Assembly: GCA_012033095.1 (NCBI GenBank)
Contig: JAAUPO010000142.1
Span: 1 to 6,554, forward strand
Reading direction: 5' to 3'
Length of the DNA stretch: 6,554 bases
Source: Synechococcaceae cyanobacterium RL_1_2
GTDB taxonomy: Bacteria; Cyanobacteriota; Cyanobacteriia; Cyanobacteriales; JAAUPO01
The notes under the pieces: model-generated
Told to the model about the DNA's origin: nothing
Database searches by the model: none
What the model saw: the letters and a program-made list of their open reading frames with translations, nothing else
Program-made: the position numbers and the translations under genes
In this document: positions 5,321-6,554 of the stretch, piece by piece
Layout of the letters: every line of letters begins with the position of its first letter
Position numbering within the stretch: position 1 is the stretch's first letter

Positions 5321-5818
5321 ATGCCCTATAGTAATGTGGTTACTGACGGTGGCAATCGTGAAGTAGGAAACCTTAGTACACCTATTAACGGTTCCCCCGT
5401 TAGCTTAGCTTTTCTTCGTAATTTACCGGCCTATCGCCATGGCCTTTCTCCTAACCGTCGTGGTTTAGAAATCGGTATGGCCCATGGTTATTTTATCTAC
5501 GGGCCTTTTGCCCTGCTTGGTCCCCTTCGGGATTCTACTGGCTTTGGCCCCATTAGTGGCTTACTTGCCTCCATCGGTCTTGTTTCCATTTTAACGATCG
5601 CTCTTTCTTTATACAGTGCTACTGGGGTTAGTCGTCCGACGGAAACCTTCACTACCCCTAATCCTCCCTCTGAACTAGGTTCTACTGAAGGTTGGAGTGA
5701 ATTTGCTAGCGGTTTCTTCCTTGGTGGTACCGGTGGCGCGATTTTCGCTTATTTTCTTTGCACTACTCCCTACGTTGAGCCCCTAGTAAAAATTGCTAGC
5801 GGTATCTGGTCTAGCTAA
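5321..5818 (+). CDS. psaL: Photosystem I reaction centre subunit XI (PsaL)
   Basis: PsaL is the thylakoid membrane subunit that forms the core of the photosystem I trimer interface and binds antenna chlorophyll. The complete 165-residue protein is a normal length. It has the N-terminal VGNLSTPI segment (~15-22), LPAYR (35-39), GLSP, RGLEIGMAHGY (47-57; Glu50 and His55 are the likely chlorophyll ligands), GPLRD (67-71) and EGWSEFASGFFLGG (123-136). Three membrane helices fall at about 48-66, 78-100 and 128-147. The start has a strong Shine-Dalgarno sequence. Codons are third-position rich in T and C, as expected for a highly expressed gene. It stands alone, between the divergent psaI and its own strong terminator, so it is probably monocistronic. 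Confidence 0.97.
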   Translation: MPYSNVVTDGGNREVGNLSTPINGSPVSLAFLRNLPAYRHGLSPNRRGLEIGMAHGYFIYGPFALLGPLRDSTGFGPISGLLASIGLVSILTIALSLYSATGVSRPTETFTTPNPPSELGSTEGWSEFASGFFLGGTGGAIFAYFLCTTPYVEPLVKIASGIWSS

Positions 5819-5903
5819 GCCCTTTGGGTCTTCAGCGATAACAAACACGTCCTTTGGCTATGGAAGTCAAAGATTCAACTAGTTAAAAATTACAATCAAA
5901 TTT

Positions 5904-5961
5904 AAACCTGTTTTCTTGATAATTATGGATCGATTAGGATCTAGCAAGAAAACAGGTTTTT
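5904..5961 (+). terminator. Strong Rho-independent terminator of psaL
   Basis: A perfect 15-bp inverted repeat (AAACCTGTTTTCTTG 5904-5918 with CAAGAAAACAGGTTT 5945-5959) encloses a 26-nt loop and ends in TTTTT. It starts 85 bp after the psaL stop. No T-run exists in the other direction. Confidence 0.85.
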
Positions 5962-6235
5962 CCGTATTTCCTTGGGCCCTAGACTAGAGATCCTATATCC
6001 CTATAGCCGTAGCCAATCTGATGGCAACAGATTAATCACGGTTAAAACCCTACTACATAAGTTTTTAGTTTTTAAGCGTTAGAAATATCCTGATATTTAT
6101 GACTATTGCTATATATTCCGATGGAACCTAATTAAGTTAATCCGTTGGCGAATCAAGCCTGCCCCAAACTTCAGTAAAATAGATTGAAAAACTGGCCTTA
6201 TTGATCCTTTTGATCCTTATTGATTCGATAAATTT
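5962..6235. other. Intergenic region upstream of the psb32-like gene
   Basis: It holds two small palindromes, AATCTG-atggcaa-CAGATT (6015-6033) and AAATATC-ct-GATATTT (6083-6098), and two copies of TTGATCCTT close to the gene (around 6200-6217). The promoter of the downstream gene must lie here; no clear -35/-10 pair is visible. Confidence 0.5.
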
Positions 6236-6554
6236 ATGCTTAAACGATTATTAATCACAACGTTTTTACCTTTGTTATTGGGGATAATGACTTGGGTAAC
6301 TGTTCCTAGCCCAGCAGCTCAGGCCGTTGGAGTTTATGGCATTCCCAATCCCGTCGATAATCCTGATCTTTGGCTTTATGACCAAGCTGAAGAGTTAAGT
6401 ATTAGTACAGAGCGCAAATTAATTAGTACCTTAGAAAAACTAGCTCAAGATACAGGGAAAGAAGTACGGATGGTGATGATCGATCGCCTGGATTATGGGG
6501 ATACCATGAACTTTTACGAATAAAGTATTTAGCAAATGGTTTCCAGAAACCGTC
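6236..6554 (+). pseudogene. psb32: Psb32-like TPM-domain protein, frameshifted and cut by the window end
   Basis: Psb32 is a lumen-facing thylakoid protein with a TPM domain (PF04536), linked to photosystem II protection and repair. The reading frame from ATG 6236 gives a Sec-type signal (KRLLITTFLPLLLGIMTW, ~3-20, with PAAQA at 26-30 before likely cleavage), then GVYGIPNP, the DQAEELS motif (49-55), TERKL and the GKEVRMVMIDRLDYGDT core (74-90). It then ends abruptly at TAA 6521 after MNFYE. In the +1 frame the family sequence resumes at once as FTNKVFSKWFPETV to the window end. Two missing bases near 6509-6512 would restore NxFTNKVF, where homologues have one residue then FT. The mature family protein is about 200 residues, so most of the TPM domain is outside the window. 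There is no ribosome-site match. Assignment is firm at family level; the frameshift may be a sequencing error. Confidence 0.75.

Overview
The window is from a cyanobacterium, most plausibly an AT-rich unicellular (Chroococcales-like) lineage; I cannot name the genus. It carries photosystem I genes psaL and psaI, a cyanobacterial ArgZ/AgrE arginine-ornithine enzyme, a Psb32/TPM protein, a cyanobacteria-restricted 'Mo-dependent nitrogenase C-terminal' protein and three exact HIP1 octamers (GCGATCGC).

Layout. (1) Positions 37-2232, minus strand: a terminator and the argZ/agrE gene, broken by two single-base deletions in short homopolymers (near 1873-1876 and 1726-1727). Restoring one base at each site gives a continuous 703-residue protein that keeps the three residues expected to be catalytic. 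(2) 2251-2838: a long gap with three copies of a 20-27 bp repeat, a short inverted repeat and a possible broken small membrane-protein frame. (3) 2839-4079, minus strand: a secreted type IV pilin-like G/H protein preceded by a Mo-nitro_C family protein. (4) 4080-4989: about 900 bp without a confident gene. It holds two minus-strand hairpin terminators, a 30-codon hydrophobic ORF followed by a hairpin cluster, and a MITE-like inverted-repeat element of about 136 bp. (5) 4990-5818: psaI (minus) and psaL (plus), divergently transcribed from a shared intergenic region; psaL ends at a strong terminator. (6) 6236-end, plus strand: a psb32-like gene that goes out of frame about 40 bp before the window ends.

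Function. PsaL and PsaI are adjacent subunits at the trimer interface of photosystem I, so their shared promoter region makes sense. Psb32 is linked to photosystem II protection and repair. ArgZ/AgrE degrades arginine to ornithine and ammonia and, through its C-terminal domain, feeds proline synthesis. The remaining two proteins have no established role.

The main caution is sequence integrity. Two genes (three indels) are frameshifted although the code around the breaks looks fully conserved. That pattern fits sequencing error or very recent gene decay. I found no convincing new multi-gene system; the most interesting non-coding pieces are the repeat trio, the MITE-like element and the hairpin-rich 4384-4564 stretch.
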